A stretch of 64,000 bases of DNA from Desulfuromusa kysingii (GCF_900107645.1 NZ_FNQN01000004.1:286321-350320); one strand, 5' to 3'. Positions 35,144 to 44,284 are shown, counted from the first letter of the stretch. A program made the numbers and translations. Notes: generated by a model from the letters alone, not told the origin.

Positions 35144-36043
35144 CTATTTCAAAACATCAAGAAACAGTTCATCACCCTTAGGCAGTCGCGCCATGAAATC
35201 TTTTTCACCTATTATCAACGTTCGTTTTTCACCCATTTTGACAACAACAAAGCGCATAGAATAACTGCCAGCGAGAATGCAGAGCGCTGCTATGGAGGCA
35301 GTCACAACTGATGCGGCCGTCATCATGTAGAGACCGATTGGAACGATGTTGCCCAGCACCAGAAAAGCTAAAACAAATTTACCTGACAGTGGTCCGGTCA
35401 AAAGTGCTTTGGCAGCTTCTGACTCCCTGGAAGTATTACCGGAGATTTTAACGTAGAGATACAGTGCCCAGACCAACAGTTGGAAGAAGATCAAACCGAG
35501 GATTGTGTTCTTCAGATTCGAGTTTTCCAATTGCAAATAATTTGCCATATCGTGTGCCGCCAAACCGGTTAGCAACGATGAAGTTAAAAAGATCACAACA
35601 ATCCCAGGTCCGGTCCAGAACGGCCGCGCTGCATGCAACCCAAGCAGGACGCCTGGATATGTAGCCACAAACAGACCGCAGATCAACATCACCACTGCGC
35701 AAGCAGTCTGCAACCCAGGCATGGCGATGCCGGTGAAGTCGAGAGCAACATAGATAAAAGCTGCCCCCATAACAAAAACCATGTTCCAGGCCCCCCAAGT
35801 CAAAAGCGCCTTGGGGTTCATAAACACTCGCCAAGCCTGAAACGGACGTCCCAATTCCAACGACAAAAAAGCGGAACCAACGCCAATAAAGACAATCCCA
35901 ACGAATGTTCCAAGAGTGCTGATGGAGTCAGCACCATTGATCAAGTACAGCAGCCCAGCAACAAACAACATGCCGCCGCCCATCCCGGCAAAGAAAAAAT
36001 CGACTGCGAGCATCCATCCCCATTCTACTTCTTTATGTTTCAC
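35144..36043 (-). CDS. NrfD/PsrC-like membrane subunit
   Basis: This 299-residue integral membrane protein has about eight hydrophobic helices. The first half carries the NrfD-like segment MLAVDFFFAGMGGGMLFVAGLLY, and LSLELGRPFQAWRVFMNPKALLTWGAWNM follows with the loop common to this family. No haem-ligand pair is obvious, so it likely exchanges electrons directly with menaquinone. With the ferredoxin subunit (36056) and enzyme B (36603) it makes a complete three-part complex of the PsrABC/DmsABC kind. Confidence 0.88.
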   Translation of the reverse strand: MKHKEVEWGWMLAVDFFFAGMGGGMLFVAGLLYLINGADSISTLGTFVGIVFIGVGSAFLSLELGRPFQAWRVFMNPKALLTWGAWNMVFVMGAAFIYVALDFTGIAMPGLQTACAVVMLICGLFVATYPGVLLGLHAARPFWTGPGIVVIFLTSSLLTGLAAHDMANYLQLENSNLKNTILGLIFFQLLVWALYLYVKISGNTSRESEAAKALLTGPLSGKFVLAFLVLGNIVPIGLYMMTAASVVTASIAALCILAGSYSMRFVVVKMGEKRTLIIGEKDFMARLPKGDELFLDVLK

Positions 36044-36055
36044 CTTAAGACTCCT

Positions 36056-36601
36056 TTAATCCATGATGTAGTAGACACAAGGTCCGGTACCCAACTCGTC
36101 CAGTAAACGGACAGTTCTCTCCCCGTTAACTAACTTGAACACTTCACTGTTGACATCATCCAGATCACCAAAAATACGCGCTCCTTGGTGACAGGTCTTA
36201 ACACACCAAGGCCGTTCCCCTTCGGCGACACGATCTTTACAGAAGTCGCACTTCATGACCGTTCCCGTTACCTCGTTGGGATGACGGGCGCCATAAGGGC
36301 AGGCCATAACGCAGGCTTTACAGCCAACACATTTGCTATCATCTACCCAGACAATGCCGTCTTCGCGTTGAATTGATGCGCCGGTCGGGCAAGCGTGGAC
36401 GCAAGGTGGATCTTCACAGTGCATGCACATCATTGGGATGTCGGTGCGCTGAACATGAGGGAAGCTGCCTTTGGGCCCGTCGGTAAAGACAGGGTTGTAG
36501 ATAATATCGAGAGGCAGTTCGTTATTGATTTTGCAGGCCACAGTACAAGACTGGCAGCCTATACAACGTCGCGTATCCATTACCATTGCATAACGTGCCA
36601 T
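36056..36601 (-). CDS. Four-cluster ferredoxin subunit of Mo/W complex B (NrfC/DmsB-like)
   Basis: This 181-residue protein holds four Cys motifs of the DmsB type: CIGCQSCTVAC (residue 13 onward), CMHCEDPPCVHACPTGA, CVGCKACVMACPYGARHP and CDFCKDRV with the last Cys in VKTCHQGA. All expected Cys appear present. It relays electrons between the catalytic subunit (two bases away in the same transcript) and the NrfD protein. Confidence 0.92.
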   Translation of the reverse strand: MARYAMVMDTRRCIGCQSCTVACKINNELPLDIIYNPVFTDGPKGSFPHVQRTDIPMMCMHCEDPPCVHACPTGASIQREDGIVWVDDSKCVGCKACVMACPYGARHPNEVTGTVMKCDFCKDRVAEGERPWCVKTCHQGARIFGDLDDVNSEVFKLVNGERTVRLLDELGTGPCVYYIMD

Positions 36602-36602
36602 C

Positions 36603-38849
36603 TTAGAGACCTCCTTTAGTATTGGCTTCCGTCACCTTATAGACCTTGCACAGCAAGCCGCGGTTGGCCCAACTACCACCATATTGATCGCAGTCCTTGT
36701 CTTCGGTACTGGTCAGCACATTACAGTTCGATTCAAGCACACCACCCAGATCGGGATCTTTCGCTCCTCGCTCTGGATACCACCAACCACGTTCAGTGAA
36801 AATAACGCGTGGATGGATCGCTGGAGAAACATCGGCTTTCTGTTTAATCCGTCCGCGCTTGGTTTCGATCCAGACCCAGTCTTCCTTCTCGATACCAAGT
36901 TCAGCAGCAGTTTCATTGTTGATTAACATGTGCGGTTCAGGCCGTAAGAAGCGCAGCTCTTTAATATTGAAGAACTCTGAATGGTGAAATGGCATGACAC
37001 CACCACCGGTAGTCAACACCAGCGGAAATTCCTTGGCCAATTCAGGATCGTCATCTTCATTCTCGACCGGGGTTTGATATGTCGGCATAGCAGAAAACCC
37101 CAGATCAGCCAGAGTACTGGAAGCCAGTTCTATCTTCCCTGACGGGGTGGCGAAACCCACCGAGCCGTACTTGTAGTATTCTCGTTCGGGGAAGTGGAAG
37201 CGTTGCTTCTCGACAAACTCATCGTAACTATTCACTTCGTAACCGAGACTTTGTATGCGGTAAAAGTTAGCTTCTTCGAGATTTTTCCAAGGCCAGTTCT
37301 CTTTCCCATGCCCCATACGAAGGCTGAGTTCGCGCCAGAAAGTGAAGTCGTCGTGACGCTCATACATCGGCTGAACCGCACGTTGAGAAGCGAGCAGAAA
37401 GTCGGCACATCCATAGGTACTGGTGATGATTGGACGCTCCAGTGCACTGGCAGCAGGCAAAATATAGTCAGCCAAACCTGCGCTCGGCGTCATCCAGTAT
37501 TCCACTGAGACGTGAAAATCAACTGCGCGCAGAGCTGCGAGCACCTTCTTTGAGTCTCCATATGAATTTAGCGGGTTGGTCGCCAGAGAAATCAGTCCTT
37601 TGACCGGATAAGGTTTGCCTGTGGTTATTGCTTCCCAGACAGTCGGTGGGTGAGCTTCACACATCCATTCAGCAGTTGGTGCCTTACCCCAGACTTGCTT
37701 GGTAATTGCTGCAATCTTGCCGTACCCCGGCCAGGTAAGCAAAGGAAACTTATCGGCGCCTAGCTGCTTGAGTTTCTGTTCTTCGGGAAGCAGATCATTA
37801 GCTTCCATCTCTTCGTCAGTGATAAAATCTTGTGCCGGCCCCCCCATCAAGTCGCTGCCAGGAGCATCAATGTTGCCAGTCACAGCGCGCAGCAGAGCCC
37901 GAGCATGAGTCGCAACACCTCCCGACTTTCCTGATTGGTCAAGGGCTACCCCCCAGACAATATTGCCAGGAGTATTGGTGGCATACATCCGTGCACTCTC
38001 ACGAATCTGTTCTGGATCGAGCCAGGTCTTCGATGCGGCCCATTCCGGGGTGTACTCGGCTACATGCTGAGCCAACTCATCAAAACCGGTGCAGCAGTTA
38101 TCAAGAAATTCCTGGTTGTACAACCCTTCCCAAATAATGACATTGAGCCAAGCCAGAGCCAGAGCAATGTCAGATCCGGGGCGCAACGGCAGCCAGATAT
38201 CAGCCTTGGAAGCGGTTTCGGTGTAGCGCGGATCGACCACGATCAACTTCATTCCCTTCTTTTGGAAATCAGAGAAATGACGCATCTCAGGCATGGCCGA
38301 AGCACCAGGGTTATGACCCCACATAACAGCACAGCGACTGTTAGCCAAGTCTGGCTCAAAAGGACACCAGCCGTAAATGGCGGTTTCGATCATAAAGGTC
38401 GGAATCCAGCACAGGTGAGCATTATGGAAGCCATTCGGGCTACCATAGAGGTTCATAAAACGCCGCCGTGCCCAATCATCGGTCCGCAAGGTACCACCAG
38501 CAGTCGCAAGCGCTTCGGCACCAAATTCACTTTTTATACGAGTCAACTTACCAGCGATCTCATCGAGCGCCTGATCCCAGGTAATACGCTCGTAATTGCC
38601 ATCGCCACGTTTGCCTACCCGCTTGAGCGGATAGTTGATCCGGTCCGGATGATCGTGAAACTTAAAGTTCATGTTCCCGCGACTACATAACCCACCGTTA
38701 TTGATCGGATAGTTATCGTCTCCTTCAACCTTGACGACCTTTCCATTTTTAACGTAGGCATTCAAACCGCAGTTGTTATGGCAAAAATAACATGCCGATT
38801 TCTTGATTTCCGCGCCTTCCAGCAACGAAACCTTGCTTCCTTCACCCAT
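36603..38849 (-). CDS. Mo/W-bis-MGD oxidoreductase B, catalytic subunit
   Basis: This 748-residue protein has the Fe-S motif CYFCHNNC (about 15-22) and the later Cys in GGLCSRG, followed by INYPLKRVGKRGDGNYERITWDQALDEI, IVVDPRYTETASKADIWLPLRPGSD and a C-terminal GFATPSGKIELAS with the molydopterin lid. A Cys in HLCWIPTF (about 147) falls at the position of the metal-ligand Cys141 of acetylene hydratase by my remembered alignment, so Mo/W may be Cys-coordinated. No Tat leader is visible. It is followed at once by the ferredoxin and NrfD genes. This supports a respiratory reductase or dehydrogenase feeding the quinone pool. The substrate is unknown. Confidence 0.9.
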   Translation of the reverse strand: MGEGSKVSLLEGAEIKKSACYFCHNNCGLNAYVKNGKVVKVEGDDNYPINNGGLCSRGNMNFKFHDHPDRINYPLKRVGKRGDGNYERITWDQALDEIAGKLTRIKSEFGAEALATAGGTLRTDDWARRRFMNLYGSPNGFHNAHLCWIPTFMIETAIYGWCPFEPDLANSRCAVMWGHNPGASAMPEMRHFSDFQKKGMKLIVVDPRYTETASKADIWLPLRPGSDIALALAWLNVIIWEGLYNQEFLDNCCTGFDELAQHVAEYTPEWAASKTWLDPEQIRESARMYATNTPGNIVWGVALDQSGKSGGVATHARALLRAVTGNIDAPGSDLMGGPAQDFITDEEMEANDLLPEEQKLKQLGADKFPLLTWPGYGKIAAITKQVWGKAPTAEWMCEAHPPTVWEAITTGKPYPVKGLISLATNPLNSYGDSKKVLAALRAVDFHVSVEYWMTPSAGLADYILPAASALERPIITSTYGCADFLLASQRAVQPMYERHDDFTFWRELSLRMGHGKENWPWKNLEEANFYRIQSLGYEVNSYDEFVEKQRFHFPEREYYKYGSVGFATPSGKIELASSTLADLGFSAMPTYQTPVENEDDDPELAKEFPLVLTTGGGVMPFHHSEFFNIKELRFLRPEPHMLINNETAAELGIEKEDWVWIETKRGRIKQKADVSPAIHPRVIFTERGWWYPERGAKDPDLGGVLESNCNVLTSTEDKDCDQYGGSWANRGLLCKVYKVTEANTKGGL

Positions 38850-38868
38850 AATTGCGTATCTCCATACT

Positions 38869-39663
38869 TTAGAAGTCTATTCGTAAACCGTCGTAGGCCA
38901 GGTGAATATGATCTCCATATTGTTTTAAATAATCGTTCAGCTCCCGATCTGTGACCGGTTCGTCATAGTGCATGGCAAGATGGGTCAAATAAATCTGATT
39001 GGCCTGAAGCTCAACCCCTGCCTGAATCGCACTCTCAACGCTATTGTGATCGTCGGGCATCCGGTTCTTTTTCCAGAAAGTTGCATCCAGAATCAGCGTC
39101 TCAACACCTACAAGTATTTCTTTAACGTCCTCATCCAATTCGCCAGTATCAGGCAAATAAGCCACTTTCTTATGCGATGGTGATTCGATCATGACACCAA
39201 GGGTCCCAGGAGCGTGATGCGCCTTGAGAGAGGTGTAGGTCAATCCATCGAGGGTGGTTGTCGAACCCACTGGAAATGGCACAATGGCCAGGCAGTCACT
39301 CATGAATCCGTAGTTCAAATCGATATACTTTTTGCTTTCCTTGCTCATCAGGGAACACAAGGCTTGTTTACTGTTAAGCCTGATAAAATATTCCATCTCA
39401 GCCAATCCACCGATATGATCAAAGTGCGTATGAGTCAGAATCAGGTTGTCAATATGGCTGATTCCTTCCCGGAGCAGTTGTTGACGCAGATCAGGCGAGA
39501 CATCGATCAGGATATTCTGCTGGCCAGAAATCAAAATACTGCTGCGACTGCGGCTTAAAGCTGGGTTTGCCTTTGCCTCCCGGCAGGCGGCACAGTCACA
39601 GTAAAATGCCGGCACGCCGTTTGCTGCAGAAGTACCCAGGAATATCAATTTGTGACTCATCAA
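38869..39663 (-). CDS. Metallo-beta-lactamase-fold hydrolase, PhnP/PqqB-like
   Basis: This 264-residue protein has the MBL core HTHFDHIGG (about residue 100) with further metal ligands in HHAPGTLG and PDTGELDED. The N-terminal FLGTSAANGVPAFYCDCAACREA with three Cys resembles the zinc loop of PhnP-type cyclic phosphodiesterases, and PqqB-like proteins have the same opening. It probably hydrolyses a phosphodiester or another small ester in the cytoplasm. The gene is the second in the sigma-54-driven cluster and 20 bases before enzyme B, so a link to cofactor or substrate chemistry is plausible. Confidence 0.82.
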   Translation of the reverse strand: MMSHKLIFLGTSAANGVPAFYCDCAACREAKANPALSRSRSSILISGQQNILIDVSPDLRQQLLREGISHIDNLILTHTHFDHIGGLAEMEYFIRLNSKQALCSLMSKESKKYIDLNYGFMSDCLAIVPFPVGSTTTLDGLTYTSLKAHHAPGTLGVMIESPSHKKVAYLPDTGELDEDVKEILVGVETLILDATFWKKNRMPDDHNSVESAIQAGVELQANQIYLTHLAMHYDEPVTDRELNDYLKQYGDHIHLAYDGLRIDF

Positions 39664-39772
39664 TGTTTTCCTTACCGTTCGATCCAGGTCTAAGTCCTGC
39701 CGATCAGAGTCAGAGACTTATAAAAAATTTGAATGGATTCTCAATCCACTGACCGACAGGAATGAACCATAA

Positions 39773-40033
39773 CTAAACCTTGGGCTTCGGCCGCGCAGGT
39801 GGTCTTGGAACTCCGGGACGTGAGCCTCCGCCTGGTGGTGGTGGCATCTTGGGAGCGGTGTAGCCGCAGCTGGCACATTTGGTATCAGTGATCTTGTTTT
39901 TTGCCTTACAACGGGGACATTCCACTTCTGGAACATAACCGCAATGCGGGCATGGTTTCATCATATCCATTTTTTTGCCGCACTCGGGACACGGCTCTTC
40001 CACTTTCGCAGCTGATGGTGGTCTAAAACACAT
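39773..40033 (-). CDS. Double zinc-ribbon protein with Pro/Gly-rich tail
   Basis: This 86-residue protein has three or four CxxC knuckles (CPECGKK, CPHCGY, CPRCKAKN, CASCGY), the pattern of paired zinc ribbons, and then a Pro/Gly/Arg-rich tail (PPPPGGGSRPGVPRPPARPKPKV-like). A purine-rich ribosome site precedes the ATG. It is the first gene after the sigma-54 promoter at 40125-40140 and is separated from the MBL gene by 109 bases. The function is unknown; it could bind metal, nucleic acid or a protein partner. Confidence 0.75.
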   Translation of the reverse strand: MCFRPPSAAKVEEPCPECGKKMDMMKPCPHCGYVPEVECPRCKAKNKITDTKCASCGYTAPKMPPPPGGGSRPGVPRPPARPKPKV

Positions 40034-40124
40034 GTTTCCTCTCCTTTAAATGAGTTCAGGTAATTGATCCATAAGCGCCAGTTGTCTTTTGTGTATACTG
40101 TCGCTATATTTCACCAATCGAGTC

Positions 40125-40140
40125 TGCCAAAAACATGCCA
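40125..40140 (-). promoter_or_regulatory. Sigma-54 (-24/-12) promoter for the minus-strand Mo/W cluster
   Basis: Read on the minus strand, TGGCATGTTTTTGGCA has GG and GC exactly 12 bases apart, as sigma-54 requires. The expected transcription start is about 40115, some 80 bases before the zinc-ribbon gene. The 18-base core GAAATTTAACTTGGCATG (minus strand 40151-40134) is identical to that of the promoter at 42749. This is a strong sign of co-regulation. Confidence 0.82.
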
Positions 40141-40198
40141 AGTTAAATTTCAGCTTTTTACGGGTAAAAAAGCCATGGAAAATTCTTCAGAATACGAT

Positions 40199-40247
40199 AT
40201 TTCACAACATGGGTTTTGTCATCTCACGTATTGTTGTATTTCACAAC
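40199..40247. promoter_or_regulatory. Upstream activator sites, two ATTTCACAAC copies
   Basis: ATTTCACAAC occurs at 40199-40208 and 40238-40247, that is about 85-130 bases upstream of the minus-strand sigma-54 start point. Copies of the same core occur at 42643-42675 upstream of the other sigma-54 promoter. The position is right for enhancer sites of the activator encoded at 41057-42613. Binding has not been shown. Confidence 0.65.
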
Positions 40248-40369
40248 TTCGTGTGCTGCTTAACATCAGAACACGTAAGACTCATCTAGATTTAAAAAGA
40301 GGGGTTCCAAGGGTTCTACCTTGAATTTACGCACGCTTCAAAAAGCCTATAGTGGTTTAAGGGAGGGTC

Positions 40370-41040
40370 TATGCCGGAGTGAAGAAAATTCAGCCCTGAA
40401 TTAAAAAAAGGGGGGTCACAAGCTTATCTTCCTGCCTGGTGCGAGTTGCTCTCAAGTGGCTAGAGAGCTTGGAGTAAATGCCGAATTGCTTTCACGCTGG
40501 AAACGCGGGCTGAGGCCGAAGGCTGTCATGCTTTCGGCGGATCAGGCACCCCCAGAGCCGAAGAAGTTGCCGCCCTTAAACGCAAGCTGATCCGGGTGAA
40601 AAAAGAGCGGGATGTTTTACGCGAAGCGGCGACGTTCTTTGCCAGAGAATCGTCCTGAAGTCCCCGGTGGTTCAACGTTGTCGCAATGAGTTTCCTGTCC
40701 GGCTGATGTGTCGTTGTCTGAAAGTCTCTTCAAGGGACTCATGGGTGGCAGCGAAAGAAGAAGCGAGGGCATCGATATTCTCCAGCTTTAATACCTGCCG
40801 ATGTTCAAAATCATTTACAGCGTGATTTTATAGCGTTGAAGCCAGAAGCAAAATGGGTGACAGACATCACAGAAATGAAGACAGGTGAAGGCAAGCGGTA
40901 CTTGTGTGTTGTGACCGATCCATTCAGTAAGGTCGTTGTTGGTTGATCAATGCACCACCGACATGATCGACAGATGGTGATCCGTGCGATTAAAATGGCA
41001 GCCTGGCAACGTCAAAAGAAATATCCGATTTGATCGACCG
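40370..41040 (+). pseudogene. IS3-family transposase relic
   Basis: Fragments in shifting plus-strand frames match an IS3-type element: OrfA-like SQAYLPGASCSQVARELGVN and LSRWKRGLRPKA, then OrfB-like [26 protein letters not shown] and a late IRAIKMAAWQRQKKYPI. There are stop codons and frameshifts throughout and no intact ends were found. It sits between the sigma-54 activator gene and the minus-strand promoter region. Confidence 0.75.
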
Positions 41041-41056
41041 CCCGGCAATAGCTAAC

Positions 41057-42613
41057 TCATACCTTTTTATAACGGATACCAAGTTTATGTATACGTGATC
41101 TGAGTGTACTTGGATTTATTCCAAGAATTTCAGCTGCCCCACCTTCCCCATGGACCTGCCCTTTTGTTCGTTCTAAGACTTCTTGTATGTGAGCAGAAAT
41201 AATGTCATCAAGCTTGTGACTTCGTGGAGATATGGGTGTGGAAATTTCACAGGTTGCCTGACCGAGCTGCTTGTAACAATTAAGTGCATCGAATGTCATA
41301 CAGCTTTCTCCCCGATTCCTGATCAGTTCACTTTCAATGACATTTTCAAGCTCGCGACAATTACCCGGCCAAGAATAGTCCTTAAGCTTTTCCAGCGCCT
41401 CTGGTTCAACCACTGGTACGGTTGTTATCCCGAGTTCTTTCTGTTTCCTAGCAACTAAATATTTAACCATCTCGGGGATATCTTCTTTGCGTTGACGCAG
41501 CGGTGGAATGAGAATAGGAAAAACATTCAAGCGGAACAAAAGATCGCTGCGAAAGAGATTTTCTTCAACCATTTTATCGAGGTCTCGATGGGTTGCAGCT
41601 ATGACCCTGATATCGATTTTTATTGGTGAGCCTCCTCCCACCCGCACGACCTCATGATTTTGAAGCACCCTAAGTAATCGAGCCTGAGCATGAAGGGGAA
41701 GATCTCCAATTTCATCCAAAAAAATTGTCCCCCCTGACGCTCGTTCAAATCGCCCACGTTGAGCTTGCGTCGCACCCGTAAAGGCACCCTTTTCATGGCC
41801 GAATAATTCATTATCTATCAATTCGTCTGGAATGGCCCCACAATTCACCTTAATATATGGCCCATTTTTTCTTGGGGAACTGTAATGAATAGCATTAGCT
41901 ATCACCTCCTTCCCCGTTCCTGTTTCACCTAGGATAAGAATGGTATTTGCAAATGGAGCCACTTGTTGAATTTGTTTATTTATTTCTCTTAGCCCTACGT
42001 TTTCCTTAATAAATTCAGACGTCGCTTCACGTTTTTCGTTAGTCATCTCTTGTTGCAAAAATTCTTTTTCATCTTGAATAAGATCTTTGAGCCTCAAAGC
42101 CTCCTCATGAGCTAATGCATTACCTAAGGCCAATGCAAAAGGTTGTGTAACAGACGAAAGCAGATTGAGGTGTTCCTCTGTGTAACTGTTCGGAACATAA
42201 GAACGTAAGGCCAGATGCCCCACTCTGTCTCCATCAATTCTCAACGGAATAATTAAGTCGGTCATCTTTTCAGGGTTAAGGCCAACGAGTGGCCCAAGGG
42301 TATTGACGACAGGATAACGGTCCGGATTCATAATAATTGGCTCAGAGCTACCTCTAACCCAGTTCCAGAGTTCTTCTGAAAGAAGTATAGGAGATGCATT
42401 TGGAAAAATTTCACCTTCAAGGATATGAGCAATTGTGCGAAGAGACCGAAGTTCAGGGTCAAGCATCACAAAATACATTTCATTCAACTTCATCCAATCT
42501 TGCAAAAAATTGTAGACTCTTAACAATGCGGTTTGACTTGAGAGACTGCTGCAAATCCTAAGAGTTATCTCCTTAAAAAAAACATCTTTATCGTACGATT
42601 GCTCCATCGACAC
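41057..42613 (-). CDS. Sigma-54-dependent enhancer-binding protein with GAF sensor
   Basis: This 518-residue activator has a GAF-type sensor at about 20-175, a short helical linker, then the AAA+ domain: Walker A GETGTGKE (about 224), the sigma-54 contact loop GAFTGA (about 272), Walker B GGTIFLDEIGDLP, the Arg finger region FRSDLLFRLNVF, and WPGNCRELENVIE. The C terminus is a Fis-type HTH (GGAAEILGINPSTLRSRIHKLGI). It has the layout of FhlA/NorR-like activators, which respond to a small molecule. It lies between two divergent sigma-54 promoters with matching upstream sites and probably activates both. The ligand is likely the substrate or a related compound. Confidence 0.92.
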   Translation of the reverse strand: MSMEQSYDKDVFFKEITLRICSSLSSQTALLRVYNFLQDWMKLNEMYFVMLDPELRSLRTIAHILEGEIFPNASPILLSEELWNWVRGSSEPIIMNPDRYPVVNTLGPLVGLNPEKMTDLIIPLRIDGDRVGHLALRSYVPNSYTEEHLNLLSSVTQPFALALGNALAHEEALRLKDLIQDEKEFLQQEMTNEKREATSEFIKENVGLREINKQIQQVAPFANTILILGETGTGKEVIANAIHYSSPRKNGPYIKVNCGAIPDELIDNELFGHEKGAFTGATQAQRGRFERASGGTIFLDEIGDLPLHAQARLLRVLQNHEVVRVGGGSPIKIDIRVIAATHRDLDKMVEENLFRSDLLFRLNVFPILIPPLRQRKEDIPEMVKYLVARKQKELGITTVPVVEPEALEKLKDYSWPGNCRELENVIESELIRNRGESCMTFDALNCYKQLGQATCEISTPISPRSHKLDDIISAHIQEVLERTKGQVHGEGGAAEILGINPSTLRSRIHKLGIRYKKV

Positions 42614-42642
42614 ACCTCTCTAAAATATTTCAACACAAGTTA

Positions 42643-42675
42643 TTGTGAAATAACATAACACATGAAATTTCACAA
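42643..42675. promoter_or_regulatory. Upstream activator site, inverted TTGTGAAAT / ATTTCACAA
   Basis: TTGTGAAAT (42643-42651) and ATTTCACAA (42667-42675) form an inverted repeat about 100-130 bases upstream of the predicted start at about 42776. A further near match, TTGCGAAAT, lies at 42772-42780 over the start itself. The core is the same as at 40199 and 40238. Confidence 0.7.
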
Positions 42676-42748
42676 CATATTCTTGCTAAATATCACACTA
42701 ATATAAAAATTGCCCCCATTCTCATCCGTTAAAAGGCGAAATTTAACT

Positions 42749-42764
42749 TGGCATGCTTATAGCA
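42749..42764 (+). promoter_or_regulatory. Sigma-54 (-24/-12) promoter for the porin–enzyme C operon
   Basis: TGGCATGCTTATAGCA has GG and GC 12 bases apart. The predicted start is about 42776, which leaves a leader of about 160 bases before the porin ATG at 42934. Because of this start, in-frame codons upstream from 42772 are not the real beginning of the porin. The preceding 18-base core is identical to that at the minus-strand promoter. Confidence 0.85.
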
Positions 42765-42933
42765 ATCTCGATTGCGAAATATAACAACAGAAAAGATAAA
42801 GACAACGTCATTAGGTTTCGCTTTAACGACTAACTTAGCAACCATGTTGGGAAAAACTGCCACTGCACGTACGGACAATCATGTTTTCACCAATCTATTC
42901 GTCATTTTCTTAACCTTAAAGGAGGAAGAACCA

Positions 42934-44253
42934 ATGAACAGGCTTATGAGAACCATAGTTACCTTATTGGCAATCGCTACAATGGCAACACCAAGCTTTG
43001 CCGAAACGCTACAAGACGCCCTTAAGGCAGGGACATTATCGGGAACCCTTTCCTTTTTCACAATCCAAGCGGAAGACGCAGACAGTGCTGCCCTTAATGG
43101 CATCCGTGGCAGAAGCACCTCGCAAGTCGCCACCCGCTTCAACTACAAATCCGGCAGTTTTTACGGTTTCACCCTAGGAACAGCCTTTCAGGCTAGTCAC
43201 TCGCTGGAGGATTTTAAGGGGTTTGAGGAGTCTACTCCCGGTGAGGAGAATGATCCTCGTGCGGGCATCAGTGACGCACGACTGCTTGAACTCTACCTGG
43301 ACTATGGTTTTAAAAAGTCAAATTTGAAGGTTGGTCGTCAAATCATCCACTCTCCAATGGTCAGTAATGCTGATTCATATTGTTATCCGATGTCAGACAG
43401 CTTCGATGCAGCTGTCATTACAACGACATTGATCCCGGATACCATGGTTCAAGGAATCCTTATCAAGCAATGGAACCTGCGTAATGCTGACCTGGAAACA
43501 CATCTCAGCGATCCGCTTTACTCTCTTTTTGTCGTCAACAACAGTATCGAAAACCTGACCCTGCTTGGTCAGTATGCAACGACCTCGCAAGATGAATATA
43601 ACAATGGAGCAGCGGGGTATTTTAATGATTTCCTTGAACCAACCCTGAACAGAGAAGGATGGGAGCAATACTTATTACAGGCTACATACAATCTGCCCAT
43701 CTCACACCCGGTGACTTTAGGTGCCCAGTATGGTGCCACCAGCTTCGATGAAGCGGGTGAAGACGACACCTACTGGTACGGCGCTAAGATTTCAACCGAA
43801 ATCGAAAAAATCAAACTTGCCGCCTCTTACGTAAAGATCGACGAAGACAACTCGCTTGTCAGCACCTTCGGTCATGCACCTAACGGTATTACCTACAACA
43901 ATATGTGGGGTTTAGATTTGCTCTTTGCAGGACTAGAGAGTGTTGTCCTGAGCGCCAACTATGACTTCGGCAATGTCGGGGTCAAAGGACTTGACGCTAC
44001 CCTGCTCTACGCCACCATCAAGCAGGACAAAGATTCAAACGTTTTTTATAACGGCTACGAAGCCTACCTTGATGGCGTCAATGAAATCGACCTACTGGTG
44101 CAATACGCTTTCCAGGGCGCTCTGGAAGGGCTGTCCGTTAACTTCTGGGGGGGACTTATTATGGATGTTCCTAACTATAGCAGCGACCTTTCCACTTTGG
44201 ATGGTGAAGAGGATCATACGCACTTCAGATTCCGCGTGCAGTACGCTTTCTAA
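42934..44253 (+). CDS. Outer-membrane porin, OprD/Opr-like
   Basis: The ATG at 42934 is preceded by a strong AAAGGAGGAAG ribosome site and begins a signal peptide (RLMRTIVTLLAIATMATPSFAET). The 439-residue product has the alternating pattern of a beta-barrel with many Tyr/Phe-ended strands and ends in an aromatic (VQYAF), the usual assembly signal. FRFRVQYAF and QASHSLEDF-type stretches with a GTLSFF opening resemble Opr-family outer-membrane porins of epsilon- and deltaproteobacteria. As first gene after the sigma-54 promoter it probably admits the substrate of enzyme C to the periplasm. Confidence 0.82.
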   Translation: MNRLMRTIVTLLAIATMATPSFAETLQDALKAGTLSGTLSFFTIQAEDADSAALNGIRGRSTSQVATRFNYKSGSFYGFTLGTAFQASHSLEDFKGFEESTPGEENDPRAGISDARLLELYLDYGFKKSNLKVGRQIIHSPMVSNADSYCYPMSDSFDAAVITTTLIPDTMVQGILIKQWNLRNADLETHLSDPLYSLFVVNNSIENLTLLGQYATTSQDEYNNGAAGYFNDFLEPTLNREGWEQYLLQATYNLPISHPVTLGAQYGATSFDEAGEDDTYWYGAKISTEIEKIKLAASYVKIDEDNSLVSTFGHAPNGITYNNMWGLDLLFAGLESVVLSANYDFGNVGVKGLDATLLYATIKQDKDSNVFYNGYEAYLDGVNEIDLLVQYAFQGALEGLSVNFWGGLIMDVPNYSSDLSTLDGEEDHTHFRFRVQYAF

Positions 44254-44284
44254 GGATTCACTCAAGGTTGATTCGGAGGCAAAC

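Noticed and set aside
30196..38849. Calling enzyme A or B a formate dehydrogenase or nitrate reductase
   Set aside because: I do not see the Cys/Sec-His pair of formate dehydrogenases, nor the Asp-ligand region or partner subunits of NarGHI.
42772..42933. Longer porin start at 42772
   Set aside because: The start lies at or before the predicted sigma-54 transcript start, and the signal peptide begins at 42934 after a strong ribosome site.
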